Position numbers and translations under genes: made by a program. From Lepidurus packardi (taxonomy: Eukaryota; Arthropoda; Branchiopoda; Notostraca; Triopsidae), in assembly GCA_023053545.1 (NCBI GenBank), contig JAKZAN010000005.1:1302001-1366000 (forward strand): a stretch of DNA of 64,000 bases. Direction: 5' to 3'. Below are positions 30,603-42,156 of the stretch, piece by piece. Under the pieces are notes generated by a model that made no database searches, was not told the origin of the DNA, and saw nothing but the letters and a program-made list of their open reading frames with translations. Numbering within the stretch: position 1 is the first letter of the stretch; the number at the start of each line of letters is the position of its first letter.

Positions 30603-30882
30603 AAAAACTGACACTAGTATGTCACTTTCGAACAATTAATTTTGTTTGTTTTTTTCAGCTAATGGAGTGAAAGAAAGTCCAAGTTTTATACTTGTAACTT
30701 TATACAATTTTTATATAACTTTGCATAAGCTTTATCCAAGTTTTATACCTGATCCAAGCTAACCTACTGCATTTCCAATTTTCAACTCGACTGGCACCCG
30801 TTTGTCATTATTTTAACGTGAATGTTTTGTGACAATGGGGCATATTTGGTGTCATTTTTATCTCGGGATTTTGAACCTGTTG
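30603..30882. mobile_element. MITE-like repeat P, copy 3 (diverged)
   Basis: Shares TGACACTAGTATGTCACTTTCGAACA-like start, CAGCTAATGGAGTGAAAG, GCATTTCCAATTTTCAACTCGA and TGGCACCCGTTTGTCA with copies 1 and 2. The ACGTTCTCCGGA termini are degraded. Similarity to copy 2 extends to about 30882. Confidence 0.55.
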
Positions 30883-33302
30883 GAAGTTTCTGTGCTTGTT
30901 TTGCTTCTGGGAAGTACAGTTCGTCACCACAGTTTGCTGTAAACAGCAAGATTCGAAATCAAATCTTGGAAAATTCCAGATTTAGAACGTTCCGTTGTTC
31001 CGAAATTCCCCACGCTAACCGCCTGTACCGAGCTAAGGCATACGGGCGCCTTTAGTGCAACAAAGAAATCCACGAAAGCAAGATGGCGGTAAAAAGCCCG
31101 CCAGAAAGTTAACGGCACGTCTTGTCGGACTCTCCAAAAGCGGTCAGTTGTCTGTCACATCTTCAGAAGTCTGTCCCTAACTGTAAAAGAAAAGGAAAGG
31201 AAGGAGAATGAGCTACTCTTAAGCCCCACGCTAAAGACTTGAGCAGTGGGCAATAAGAGATGTACGAAGCATGAAAAAGAGAATGCTTCTAGCCCCGCAT
31301 CGTTGGTGAATAAAAGAGGGTTGGAACTACCCCTTTTCCTCTCGTTCCTATTTTCGCAAGGGTACCAGATCCAGCAAGTCGCCAAAGACGGCCAAGTCCC
31401 GCGTCCGCAGTAAAAAGAGATTCGTAACCCCGGGTAAGAGAGTAACAGGCGAAGAAGAAGACGCACGGGAGCGGAGGAGAAGATCGTTTTGGAAAGAGGG
31501 AAGCAAGAGGCCGTTAAATCGTGGTGTCAGGACGGGAGTGATAGCCCTTCCTTCTTCTTTTCGCCCTACCCCCCCCTTGTTTGGGATCCCGCCCCGCCTC
31601 CACCAATGTCAGGCTCCTTGGGTCCCCGGACGTCTTGATTCCCTACTCAGAACAGGATTAGGCCACCAAATGGGCTCAGCTCAGCCACTTGGATGCAAAC
31701 ACAAGAGTCACACCCAGACAAAGACGTGGACAACATGGGACCGACAGATGAGTCTAGGTTTGCGACAGAAGCACACATACTTGGGGTATAAAAATCATAA
31801 TTGTTTTTGGGACTTCCTAGCGCTGATTCCTTGGGGAAGAAATGACTTCCACTGTAAGGAAAAAGCAAAGAAAATCCACGTTTCGCGATATGCCTGACAT
31901 CCTTTTACTGACGCCTTCACTTGAGTCCGCTCTTCGGCGGTCCCTAGAGCCCGTCCTAGACTGCTCGGGTACAGAATAGACTTCCTGGCAGTTGCTGGAG
32001 CCACCGTGGGGGCAACCCGCTTACGGAATACTCGCGAGACTCGGCGAGCGAGATGAGGAGTGAGTGGCCCAAAAATTGATCTGTCAAACGATAGACGATA
32101 TGACTGAACTGCTGCAGAATCCATACCGGACCCCAAGTAATGGTTTTAGAGCCATCCCTTTTTTTCTTTCTTTTTTTTACTTGGTGGATTTCCTTGGCGC
32201 CCTTCAAAGTTGGATCAGTATATTTCAAGTTTTCCAACTTTGGCGAATTGGCGAAGAAAAGTTGAGGTGGATTGAGTTGAGTAGTATCGATTGGAGTGAA
32301 GATCTCTTTGTAGGTGCAGAAAGTTTAAAATATGGCACCCGTATCGGCAACTATTACCCTCAAAGTTTTTGTTTTAGAAGTGAAGACGGGCAAAGTTGAC
32401 GTGTTAAGGGAATTGGTATAGTGGAGTACAAAAAAGGGAAGGCTATCTGGGGGAGATTTTTTTCAACTACAAAGAGACACATTTGATTGACAATCCAGCA
32501 CGCCTCTGTAATTTTATTGAGAGAAATTGCCAGCGTCTCAGTTACACCGCTCTAAAAGATAAGAATTTAAGGAAGAAAAAGTCCCCTAGCAAGTAATTCT
32601 TCTGTGAAATCATTGCCTTTCCTTTTATTCGTTTCCGTCCCCATTTTTTTTTTTTTTTTTTTTTTTACAGCCGAAGAATCTTTCGGGAAAGGGCTTTTCC
32701 TGCCTTTACCATTATGTAGCCATTTTTCGGATCAAAGGAGTAACGACTGACGAAACATATCTATATTGATTGGCTGTTAGTAGCACCATAGTTTATTCAT
32801 GGGAGTGACATGAGCATGAAGAAAGATTCATCTGGAATAGAAAGCTTTCATTGCCTTTTCTCTCAAGCTTCTATATTTACCGATTAGCTTATTCCCCTTT
32901 TAGCTTTCTCTCGCGTCCCTTTACCCATGCAATGTATGTATGGCCGCGTGCATTACCACGTCTTTTTTCGAACGCTGTACCCAAGTCGTTAATTTAGTTT
33001 AGAATTAATTCATGTGTTTTCTTACAACTTCATAATTTAAGGCTTAGCTTAGCTTTCAATACCAAGACAGTAAAAGCTCTCTTGCGTAAGCAGTACGCGC
33101 GATTTTTTTTTCTCACAAAACTTCTTGACATTATGGTCTTCACTCATTTGAAAAATTGAAATGAATTTTTAACCTAAGATGAGAAAAACAAACAAAATTG
33201 TGGATTTGGACACTAAAATACTCTAGACGTAGTTTTAGGTTGTTTTTTAAGGGAAAAAATCATATAGGTTGTCCATGTGGTTATAAAGTTTGCCGTTGTT
33301 TT
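30883..33302. other. Non-coding stretch with a poly-T run
   Basis: No gene supported. Uninterrupted run of 23 T at 32644-32666. Several overlapping open frames at 31155-32399 on both strands show no family features. Confidence 0.35.
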
Positions 33303-33391
33303 GCGCCGAAGCCATGCGCACTCATATACATCTATGCTAAGCACTGCGCGCCACCTTGCGGGAGCTTGGGTGTGACAAGCTAAGCTATACG
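33303..33391 (+). repeat. Dispersed 90-bp repeat S, copy A
   Basis: Starts TTGCGCCGAAGCCATGCGCA, centre AGCACTGCGCGCCACCTTGCG, end GGGTGTGACAAGCTAAGCTA. Three other copies: 43626, 63226 (same strand) and 55822 (opposite strand). Copy A lies ~110 bp upstream of the TTAA element. Confidence 0.75.
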
Positions 33392-33750
33392 GAAACCTTC
33401 ATGCGTTGCACACAATATTTAATATTTTTAAACTATTTTATTTAATACTTAACAGCGCAAATTCCTAACTGCATCATTGTGCACTAACGTTTCAACTTTA
33501 AAGAGCAATAGCCACGAGTATAGCGTATTGATATTTGGATGGATTCTTATTGTACACATTATTCTAAAAACGGGAAAATTTGTTTAAAATTTTTCTGACT
33601 AGCCGTTCCTGAGTTATGGGCTTGCGAAGTTTTTTGCATTTTCCCGCCACGGGCGCGTGACGTAGATAGTGGAGGCGCGGCCCAGGAGCGCTTTGTTATT
33701 CACTGGCACTGTATAGACTTCTTCTGTGCTTCCTAAGTTTTAGTGAAAAA

Positions 33751-34191
33751 ATGGCAAGTAAGCTGCCATCAGAGTCGATTACTAAAAGTTCTGGTAACCA
33801 GTGTGCTGCTTACGGTTGTAAAAACTATGTTACTGCTGGTGTAGGGATGTATAAATTCCCAAAAGATGCACAAAGAAGACGGCAATGGGTTTTGCAAGTA
33901 CAAAGGACTAGGGCTGATTTTGTGGAAGCCCAAATGAGCAAGTGGGTGTCTCTCTGTGGTGACCATTTCACCGAAGATCAATTCGACAGTAGTGTTGATC
34001 GACAGTTAGCAATGGGACTTAGGGCAAAACGTCGTGGTAGGAGTTTGTTGCCAACCGCTATCCCTACTAAGTTTGATAGGCCGGCTATTGTGTCTGGGGT
34101 GCGAAGTCCACCCAAACCTCGGAAAACCTCAGCTATTGAGAAAAGACAACGCCATAACGTAAATATACTCCAACGTTTGAAGACCAAATAG
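33751..34191 (+). CDS. THAP-domain protein, 146 aa, transposon-borne
   Basis: Single open frame with a clear C2CH THAP zinc-binding domain at about residues 18-107. It has C18-x4-C23, then C69-x2-H72 (in SLCGDHF), a conserved GVGMYKFPKD turn, the W in the KWVSLC segment and the closing AIPTKF motif (AVPTxF in the family). THAP domains bind DNA and are found in P-element and Kolobok transposases and in proteins tamed from them. After residue ~110 there is only a short basic tail and a stop, with no nuclease core. It therefore looks like the N-terminal DNA-binding part of a transposase cut short; a functional THAP-only protein cannot be ruled out. Confidence 0.8.
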   Translation: MASKLPSESITKSSGNQCAAYGCKNYVTAGVGMYKFPKDAQRRRQWVLQVQRTRADFVEAQMSKWVSLCGDHFTEDQFDSSVDRQLAMGLRAKRRGRSLLPTAIPTKFDRPAIVSGVRSPPKPRKTSAIEKRQRHNVNILQRLKTK

Positions 34192-34231
34192 GGAAACACT
34201 AACACTGCCACGTGGCTTTGGCATTGGCGAC

Positions 34232-34383
34232 CTTTGAGCCCTATATGGCTCAAACTGGTAGGCCTGAGCACATTGTTGAATTACGGGCACAGGAATGACA
34301 AAAGCCTGGTCAAATTCCGTCCCTTCATCTTCTAGAAAGGGGCTTCTATCACAATAATCGGTCTCGTCAAAACCTTCTGCCAT
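34232..34383 (-). pseudogene. First exon of a YQFEP-motif protein, orphaned inside the TTAA element
   Basis: Reading minus from the ATG at 34383: MAEGFDETDYCDRSPFLEDE and onward, acidic, then QAYQFEPYRAQ and a donor-like GT at 34231. A short acidic N-terminus followed by a YQFEP/YMFEP motif resembles the start of many invertebrate proteins carrying the P2X7 cytoplasmic-domain homology; this is from memory of the family and uncertain. No downstream exon can exist on the same strand inside the element because the THAP gene follows at once, so the gene is presumably broken. Confidence 0.4.
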
Positions 34384-34661
34384 TTTACTCGTTGAATATC
34401 GCGTTGACACTTCGAAAGTACACAAAACACACGGTCAGCTGAGCGCCCAGGAAGCTTAGCCCTCCACTATCTACGTCATCAAGGCCACGTGACCGCGTTG
34501 GCCAATGGCAAAATATGTATCGTTTGAATTTTAGACTTCTTATTTTCTTTTTATCTAGGTTATGTTTTCGCGTATGATAAAAAGACCCATAAAGTTAGAA
34601 CATATATTTGTTACTCCTTTTAATAAGACAAAGTTGTTTTTTGGTGGCTATTGCCCTTTAA

Positions 34662-35797
34662 GGTTTTTTTTTCAACTTGTAACTGGAATGGTATATACTG
34701 CAACTTATTTATTTATTTTTCGTATCGGGTGCAACAAGGACTACCCTCTACAAGTCGTGATTGATTTCGAAGGGTTCTTTATAGTGATGAAAGGGGACTA
34801 TGTAATGGGAATCCATTGAAAACTATTGCCTCAGGCCTTTTTAGGGGTACACTAGAGTACAAGTGACCCCACTTCTTGGTACTTAATCTTGGAACACGTT
34901 CGGGTTCATTCAGGCGGGGTAAAGCATAACATCCTTCGTGTAATATGCCCATTTCCAGGTAAATTGTTACCAGTTTGTGAATAGTGCATACACACCGTAT
35001 ATTCAATAACAGCACCTCGCTTCTATGCTCGAGTCTCACCCACGCCTATTCAAGGGAAGTTCACGGTATATTCTGTATAGTCGGTTTTCCATTTTTTAAC
35101 GTCGGTTACATCACGTGTATGGAGCGTCGTTATGTATTGCCTTAGAAAAGGGGAGGTATCTTTTTTACCTGTTCAAAAGTAAGCTAGACTTTTTGCGTTC
35201 AGGCTACAACGGTTACATCCAGGTTTAGGCTTCGAAATGGCAAATGGTTTATAGCAGTGAATGTATTCCTAACGGGAGCACCTAAATGTGGACCCCTTTC
35301 TCGCTAAAGGGAGGGTATAGCAATAACGTTAGGGGAAGCTCGTGGTTGTATATGCAAGTCTCGTCATCTTGATGGCTGCCAAAGCGCAGGAAAAGAAAAT
35401 AAGTTTGCCGGCACTTGTAATCTGGCTTTGATGCGGCTTCGTGACTGGTACGCATTGAACCTGGGGACCATTGCCACCAGTAAACCTTTAATTGCTCTCT
35501 AGTTTTACGCCGGGCTTTTTACAGCGTTCAAATACCTTAGCTCCCGACTGGTACAACGTGCGTCACAGTCAACTTCTTTTTCCAAGTTCCAAACGTTGAT
35601 GCAATTCACTTTTTTCTTTTAAATTAATTTTCAATTATTTTCTGACATTTTAATTTAATTTTATTTATCTTATATTTCTCTACACTTTAGATTGTTTCAT
35701 TGGTTGTCTTCCTTTCTTTTTGTTCTTATTTGCAGTTCGCTGCCTCCGCAGAAAAAAAAAAAGAACTTTATTTGATTTGCCCCCGATAATGCGTGAC
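34662..35797. other. Non-coding stretch up to the assembly gap
   Basis: No gene supported on either strand; AT-rich just before the gap. Confidence 0.4.
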
Positions 35798-35897
35798 NNN
35801 NNNNNNNNNNNNNNNNNNNNNNNNNNNNNNNNNNNNNNNNNNNNNNNNNNNNNNNNNNNNNNNNNNNNNNNNNNNNNNNNNNNNNNNNNNNNNNNNN
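35798..35897. other. Assembly gap, 100 N
   Basis: Exactly 100 N, the usual placeholder for a gap of unknown size. Sequence on the two sides may not be truly 100 bp apart. Confidence 0.99.
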
Positions 35898-36085
35898 TAT
35901 CAGCTTAACGGATGAAAGTTGCGGGTCTTTTCTTCTTCTCCAAAGGATGATGCAAAGCCAGGGCTGAGCAGGGAGGAGGGAAAGCATCGCACACCACACG
36001 ACAGGCTTGTCTTGACCAATGCGCAATCTCCTTGAACAAAACAATTACATTTTAATAAAGTTTTACTGAACAAATAAAAAAAAAT

Positions 36086-37830
36086 CCTACTGAAGCTCTT
36101 TGCAGCAAAGACGGGCTATCAAAGGAACAAGCTAAGCTTCAAAAAATCATCGCAAACGAGCGGATCAGCTCACTGTACTTCTATACGGAGCTCCATCTGA
36201 AGCCCATAACAGCCTGGGACCAAGCAAATATTAATTTAAAGAAACTAGTTCGTTCAAATTAAAATACTTTACCTCCAGTGGTGAACGCCAAGGTAGAAAC
36301 TGTTGAATTCGATTGCACAAGAATCTTTGTTTTCTTCTAGTGGACGGAATTTAACGACACAAAGGCGCAGACGTCATTGAAGATAATATTTAGTAATAAC
36401 GCAGGAGATCCAATTGAGAGCCTATTTAAATAAAAACATCATTAGTATACAATTTAGAAAACAAGAATTTAAGATTTACTCCGCCTCTTCAACGCCGCAC
36501 ACGAAATATCATCCCTTGCCTGCTGGTCCTCCACGGGCCCTACAATGCCCCGGAACCACGCCCACCAGAGAACCACTTAAGACCTAACACGCGGAAAATG
36601 AGCGGGCCTGCTCGTGGTATTTCCCAATACGAAATATTAGCACAAGGAGCTCTGTCTGAAACCTATTAGCGAATGATAAGGCAGATATTAATAAAAAAAA
36701 TCTAGTTCATTCAAATCAAAAAATTACCACGCGTAATGATCAACAAAGATGAAACTGTTGAATCTGATAACTGCAACTCACAGGAATCTTTGTCTTCTTA
36801 TAAAGTGGACGGAGTTTAGCGTCATAAAGGCTTCAATTGAAGATAATCTTCGGCAGTGGATCCCGCTGAAAAGCCTTTTCTTAATTAAAAAATAAAACTA
36901 TTAGTATTCAATAAAAAAATAAAAATAGAATAAAAACTTACTTCACTTCTTCAATCCACACTCGAACTCACCCCGGGCCTGCCTAACTTCCATCGGGCTG
37001 CAAAATCCATCCAAACGACGCCCCCAAACCCCAGAAAGGCTCCGTTGCTACCATTTAAAGACCTAATACGCGAAGACCTAACGCATAATGGAGCAACGGA
37101 AGCTTTTCTGCCACCCAGAAGGTTGAATTGCAGCAAATCTTTAGGCGATTTACCGCAACCAAACCTCCTAGCATACCTGGTGCCCTCTGGGTTTCCTAGT
37201 TCCATCACACGAAAGGGCGAATCCAAATCAAAGGCTACGTAAAGACGATCAGTGAGATCAGCTAGCACAGCGCTCAAAGGCAAGGCAAGGGTTGAGGGAA
37301 GAGCTATAATGATGACGATGATCTTCGGTGATGCAGCTAGGGAAATCGCCATAGATGCACGGATAATCTTCTTTAGGAAGGCCTGCACTACTAAATAGCG
37401 AGGAAAGAACACTAGGGGCTCAAAAGAGGAAGCCTAGAGCAAAGAGAAATGAGAAAATCCTAGGAATAAATAAAAACTTCCACTGCAGAAAACTCCTTTT
37501 GGAGCGATATTATCAAAGGACCAACTACCCTTCAAAGAACCTTTCCAAATGATCGGACCAGCTCACAAATTTGTCGAGACGGAATATTAGCGCAAACGGA
37601 GCTCCATCTCAAGCCAACAATAGCCTATGGATCAAGGGGATGTTAATTTTCGAAAATTAGTTCATTTAGTTTAAAAATGGTTTACCTTTCGTTATAAACG
37701 CCATGGACAAAACCGGTGAATTTGACAACGGCAGCTCATAAGAATCTTCGTCTTTCTCTAAAGTAGATGATATTTTGCTTCATATTTTTAACTTCATTTT
37801 GGCTCCGAGAACTAGAAGAAAAGAGAAAAC
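36086..37830 (-). pseudogene. Three diverged tandem copies of an exon-bearing module, minus strand
   Basis: Three units align along their length. A ~70-nt exon (A) ends on the minus strand at donors just below 36273, 36728 and 37686 (G|GTAAAG, G|GTAATT, G|GTAAAC), with an AG acceptor kept ~70 nt upstream. Copies 2 and 3 read KDKDSCELQLSDSTVSSLL and KDEDSYELPLSNSPVLSMAF in the same frame; copy 1 has a small deletion that shifts the frame. A second segment (B) has RWSSV..NI.....ELVRSFGK in copy 3 and degraded versions, with stops, in the others. A third (C) is present at about 36480-36600 and 36940-37080. I do not recognise the protein. Conserved splice sites and frame argue for a duplicated gene now decaying. 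Confidence 0.5.
36951..37412 (-). CDS. Open frame of 153 codons within the triplicated module; unidentified
   Basis: Longest open frame of the module region. It has a hydrophobic stretch (IIVIIIALPSTLALPLSAVL) and then a soluble part (YVAFDLDSPFRVMELGNPEG). The 3' part overlaps segment C shared with the next unit, where a different frame (…QARGEFECGLKK, compare …QARDDISCAALKR in the other unit) is the better conserved one. So this frame may only partly reflect the old coding sequence. No function proposed. Confidence 0.25.
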   Translation of the reverse strand: MFFPRYLVVQAFLKKIIRASMAISLAASPKIIVIIIALPSTLALPLSAVLADLTDRLYVAFDLDSPFRVMELGNPEGTRYARRFGCGKSPKDLLQFNLLGGRKASVAPLCVRSSRIRSLNGSNGAFLGFGGVVWMDFAARWKLGRPGVSSSVD

Positions 37831-40800
37831 ATCCAGTATTAACCATTATGAAAGACGCTACAATTTATAGTATTCGGCGTTTGTACCTTTTGTGGACACT
37901 CGGTGAATAAGACAAGAAAGAGTTAAAGTTCCAGACTATTGAGTTGTTGGCCAAGTCGACTTATTCACATATTCCTTTCGCTTCGAGACATTGTACGAGT
38001 TTCGCAGCCCCAAAAGGATTCCGTTCCACCCTCTTTCTGCGGTCTACATTCTCTACATTCCTGTTTCAACACAACTCAGTAAGGTCTTAAGCTTTAACAA
38101 GTTCCACTTGAGTCACGGAAAAAGCACGTCATCCCACCCGACTTGACAAACCGAAACCTGGCGGACCAGCCGTGTTTGCGAATGCTCTCGCGTTGAGCGG
38201 CACGGAACAAAGACAGCAAATTGTTCGCTAAGCTGGCTTCGGACGCGGTACCGGCTATAGCGGCCATTGCTGGGGAATATTTAACATTACCTTTTTCAAC
38301 CAGAAAATGGGAAAAATTGGTTTCCACTGATACTGTCTTTTTTTTTAAAACATGGGATTTTCCCCCGGGAGTGTATCTTTGTTGGTAGCTATGAGACTTG
38401 ATGAAAAAAGCGAAATTTGAATATGGCTAAAGTCAGATATTTTTTTTTTAAAAGTGGAGAAATAATTTTCGTCTCATTAAAGGAAACGAAAGGCAGTCTA
38501 CAGGAACTTCAGACATATTGTTAAGCGAATTAATGGCATTATGTAGCCAGTGGGAGCGAACAAACTTGAAATCGTTCGAAAACCTAGTGACGCAGGAATA
38601 ATTTCGAAAATATTCAGTAATGACGCTTTCAATTAACAAAATGTGCAAATATGCACGCTGCTTGCTTAGCAGTTAGCTTTGATTGCTTTCAGTTTGATCA
38701 AAGTCGGATGGAGTCGATAAATTTAAAATAAAACGGGAGCAAATTGCCTGACGTGCGGTACACTTGGCGCGGTACAATATGGCTTGGGTTCTCTAATTCC
38801 GTCGTCTACGCAAAGTGGCGTCGAGTGCCTACAGAGGTATCCACGGGCCATGGCAACATTAGCAACGAGCAACGTAGCAACGAGCAACGTAGCAACGAGC
38901 AACGAGCACAGGGTTTTCTATATATTCCGTATTCTGGCATTTTGCTTTTTAACAATACGCTTTACACGTTTGAATACAAAATTCAATGATTTTTGTAAAA
39001 GAAAAAAAATTAAAATATTGGAAAGTAATTAAACAACGAATTGTGGAGTCTACGTCTCGTAGCCACATTTGCAGATTAAACTAAAACATTTGATGCAGAT
39101 TAAACATTTGCTTTAAAAGATGTCTGAATGGATTAAATATAAACGTTCGTTTACATTTATAAATACATACATTTAATAAATGTTCCTTGTCAACAAGCTT
39201 CCAAGCTTGTAGAAAACTTGCAAATTTTGTGGCCGGACAAAAGAAATACTGACAAAACTGGAAATCAGACACGTAGTTTTGACACTGGTTTTAGAAAGTT
39301 CGCGTTTCAATAAACAAAGATGTCAGTAAAGTTGAGGATTTATTTTTCGAAGACCTTTGGCATAGGTTTTACGCAAACCAGGCTTCAAACAAATCATGCA
39401 TACATGAAAACATTGTATCGGTTTCTGCTCTTCGTAGTATGGTATTTGTAGGTCGACACTGGAGTAAATCCAATTAGCTTTACTATAGCTTTAAGTTCGT
39501 TTTACAATGTAGGGTAATTTTCTTTCCATGGTCCCTCTTGCAACGAGCTTCTCTATTTTGCAACTATTTTCCGAGCAGGAGCAGCAGGAGAATTTTAGGA
39601 GCGTTGTTCTTTCCAAGTGTATTATGTAGAGCCCACTTTTCTCGAAAATTGCATGACAGGACTGCTAATACACGATTTATTTTTTAAGTCTACTAAATAA
39701 GGCACAAGCATACCTGCAATATTACGCTAGGAACATCAAATCATCACACATCTCAAGAAAACTTGCGGCAACTTTGCTCGTGTTTCAGGTAGAATTGTTA
39801 TGCAGGCGTTGAAATAAGTTAAGAAATTAGCCCCCGAGGAGCGCTCCGAAAATAATTTTGCCGTATGGCGTGGCCCTCTAACAGCATTTTAACAAACAGT
39901 TCTTAGCTTCATTCGGGGCGTGCCTTATCGGTTTTAACTAAGCATCGTTTACGTCCAGTGAGGTTTGCTGGCTTAACCTGTTTTTGGGGACTTTTACTTT
40001 CTTTGGTAATCTTCGATAATTGCGTCTGTTAACTTGTCAATTACATGTTACTTATTAACAATAGTGTTGCGTTAAAACATTGCGTTGAAGACCATTTTAT
40101 GGAAAAACAGAGGATGTGGCGGGGAACCAACCAACTTAAATTTACAGGCCCAAATAACGTGAAAAAGACCATCCGTACATCACTCGCAATTGAAATAGGT
40201 GAAAAGTTTTAAAATTGTCGTTGGTGGACGTCGAATAGTGTTGTAACTAACTTATATTGTAACAAACATAAATAATGTTGTAACTAACACAACACAGCTT
40301 CCATACTGTAAGGAACTCGGACTGTATTGGAGTAACGTGAAAGGAAGACTGAACTAGAAAACCAAACATAGAGATTAACGTAGATATAGCTAAACAGCAA
40401 GTGCAGTATATCCAAACTTTCGTTAGAGATCGTTATACACAACAACTTGTACACAAACCTCGAAATTGAGGTTTTTCTGTCACTTGCTGTTGCTCAGATC
40501 TACGAGTCCTATTTAGACCTTTAAACGGCCAGTCGTGGCTTCAAGAATATTGCATTCGCCTGGATTGCTTTCTTGGTTCCCCATATTATTTCCTATTAAG
40601 ATAAATTGTATTTATGCATCAATTCTAAGCTTTTTTTGTCTGGTAGGAGCCTAAGCTTGTCAAGAAAGACGATATTATTGAACTTCACTTTGTGAGGAAG
40701 GCGAATTTTTCAAGCGTGTGGTACGAATGGTGCATTACGCAGCCGCAGCCTTCACAGGTTCATAACTCATGACGATCTTAAACAATTGGAAGATTTCCCT

Positions 40801-41234
40801 TAGAAAAGAAGTCAACCAGTGACATCGTGGATAAGGTGAGAAAAATACTAGAAAAGGATGGACAACACCTCAGATAAAAAAAGCTGGAAGTAGGCAACTA
40901 TACTTACAAGGTTTAAGGGGTATCAGTTATTAAATTAAATACGGATGTCTCATTTTAGCTTCCCAACACCACAAAATTAACCTCGAAGAATGCCATATTG
41001 TAAGCGTGGGTTGCAACATGGGAAGCCAGCGAAACTATGTAAAAGATGGAAACATATTTTTCCAATAACATAATTAACTTAAAATTTAGTGTCGCTTGTA
41101 CGGCCCAAGGAGAAAGAAGGCGCCCAAGCTCCGAGTTCTCTTATCGGATATGCTTGTAGGTATATTCTAGAAAGTTGAATCACCCAGTCGATTGATTTTT
41201 CTTAAATTTCTATGGGAACAACACTGTTTCCTAT
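37831..41234. other. Non-coding stretch
   Basis: No complete gene. A 77-codon minus frame at 38094-38327 has balanced composition but no known domain. At about 40650-40770 a plus frame (EPKLVKKDDIIELHFVRKAN...) without stops might be remains of the N-terminal part of the NACHT gene that follows; weak. Tandem 15-bp repeat at 38861 listed separately. Confidence 0.35.
38861..38905 (+). repeat. 15-bp unit (AGCAACGAGCAACGT) x3
   Basis: Three consecutive copies, the last differing at its final base. Confidence 0.85.
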
Positions 41235-42156
41235 CCAGTATTTCTTCCAGCAACACTGTATCCCAGACCGGACCAATTATTGCGACTCATTTCTTCGTCG
41301 CAATGGGATGTATTAAAAAGTAAAGGAGCAAAAGTTCTGATTCTGCTTGACCGGTACGATGAGGCCAATGCTAAGACCAAGGAAGAGGTAAGTCGGATAA
41401 TGAAGAAAGAAGATACGATGGAGTGCCACATCGAGATGCGGAAATGTACCCGATGATGTCAAAGGTGACGCCTTGCTTGTAACAGTGAAAGGCTTCGGAC
41501 GAAGACCGGTGGCAGTGGCAGTTGGCAAGTTCTTCATCAAGGTAAATCACGTAACCAAAGCCGATGTTATAAGTTATTTCGTCGAACCAGGACCTAGTAT
41601 CGATGATTTTACAAATTTTCAAGGAAGGTAAAGACAGCTGCCTGTGGTCTGAAGCAATTCAATGAATTCATGTGGAATTCATTGTCACATGACCTACCTA
41701 ATCGCGATGATTAAAAAATGTTCACGAACCGCCTGAAAAGAAACCACTCAGTCTGGAGCAATTCATTGAATGCATATGGAAGGTACGATTCGTAATTCCT
41801 TACAAGGAACTAGCTCACTGCTTTGCTTCATGATGCGTTGTTTAGTCAACGATTGCAGGAATAGTAAACTACCATCAACGTGTTTGGGTCTTTACTTTGC
41901 CATGATCAACCGGAACCTCTACCGGGCCGCCTTAAAGAAACCCAAAGCTGCCGAAAACGTCCAAAAACACTGGAACTGAGTTGTCCCCAGCAGTCGGATC
42001 CGCCAAGGTCACGAACGCTACCTCCAAGACTTCGGTAGTCTTTGCATGATCGGTCTGCAAACTCGAAGCATGAGCTTCCCCTTGTTTGAGATACGGGAAA
42101 CGCTGACTCCAAAGAGAACTACCAAGTTCCTCATCGAACCACGGCAGAATTTCTAG
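41235..42156 (+). pseudogene. Broken NACHT NTPase (NLR-type) gene
   Basis: Frame 1 from 41235: PVFLPATLYPRPDQLLRLIS...SKGAKVLILLDRYDEA, which has the NACHT layout of a beta strand, a helix and the Walker B LLLDGxDE box (here LLDRYDE). Then the frame shifts: from ~41452 DDVKGDALLVTVKGFGRRP...VGKFFIKV...ADVISYF resembles the sensor-1 region (LLVTSRP...V.GF....YI). From 41770 SSLLCFMMRCLVND...KLPSTCLGLY and, after an in-frame stop at 41977, DFGSLCMIGLQTRSMSFPLFEIRETL resemble the LP.TRTELY and LG.LA..GL.....F....L pieces of the winged-helix region. No P-loop was found upstream. NACHT ATPases act in innate sensing and related signalling. Frameshift plus stop means a pseudogene unless introns remove them. 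Confidence 0.5.

Larger units (their letters stand above)
33502..34657. mobile_element. Kolobok-like DNA transposon, internally deleted, TTAA target sites
   Basis: TTAA at 33498-33501 and 34658-34661 flanks a 1156-bp unit. Ends: AGAGCAATAGCCAC (33502-33515) and, inverted, AGGGCAATAGCCAC (34644-34657), 13 of 14 identical. A second inverted pair lies inside: TGACGTAGATAGTGGAGG at 33658-33675 and its perfect complement at 34461-34478. It holds a THAP-domain gene on plus and the first exon of another gene on minus, converging. TTAA target sites plus a THAP domain are the marks of the Kolobok superfamily. It lacks any transposase catalytic region, so it is presumably non-autonomous, possibly made by deletion of the middle of a two-gene element. 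Confidence 0.75.
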
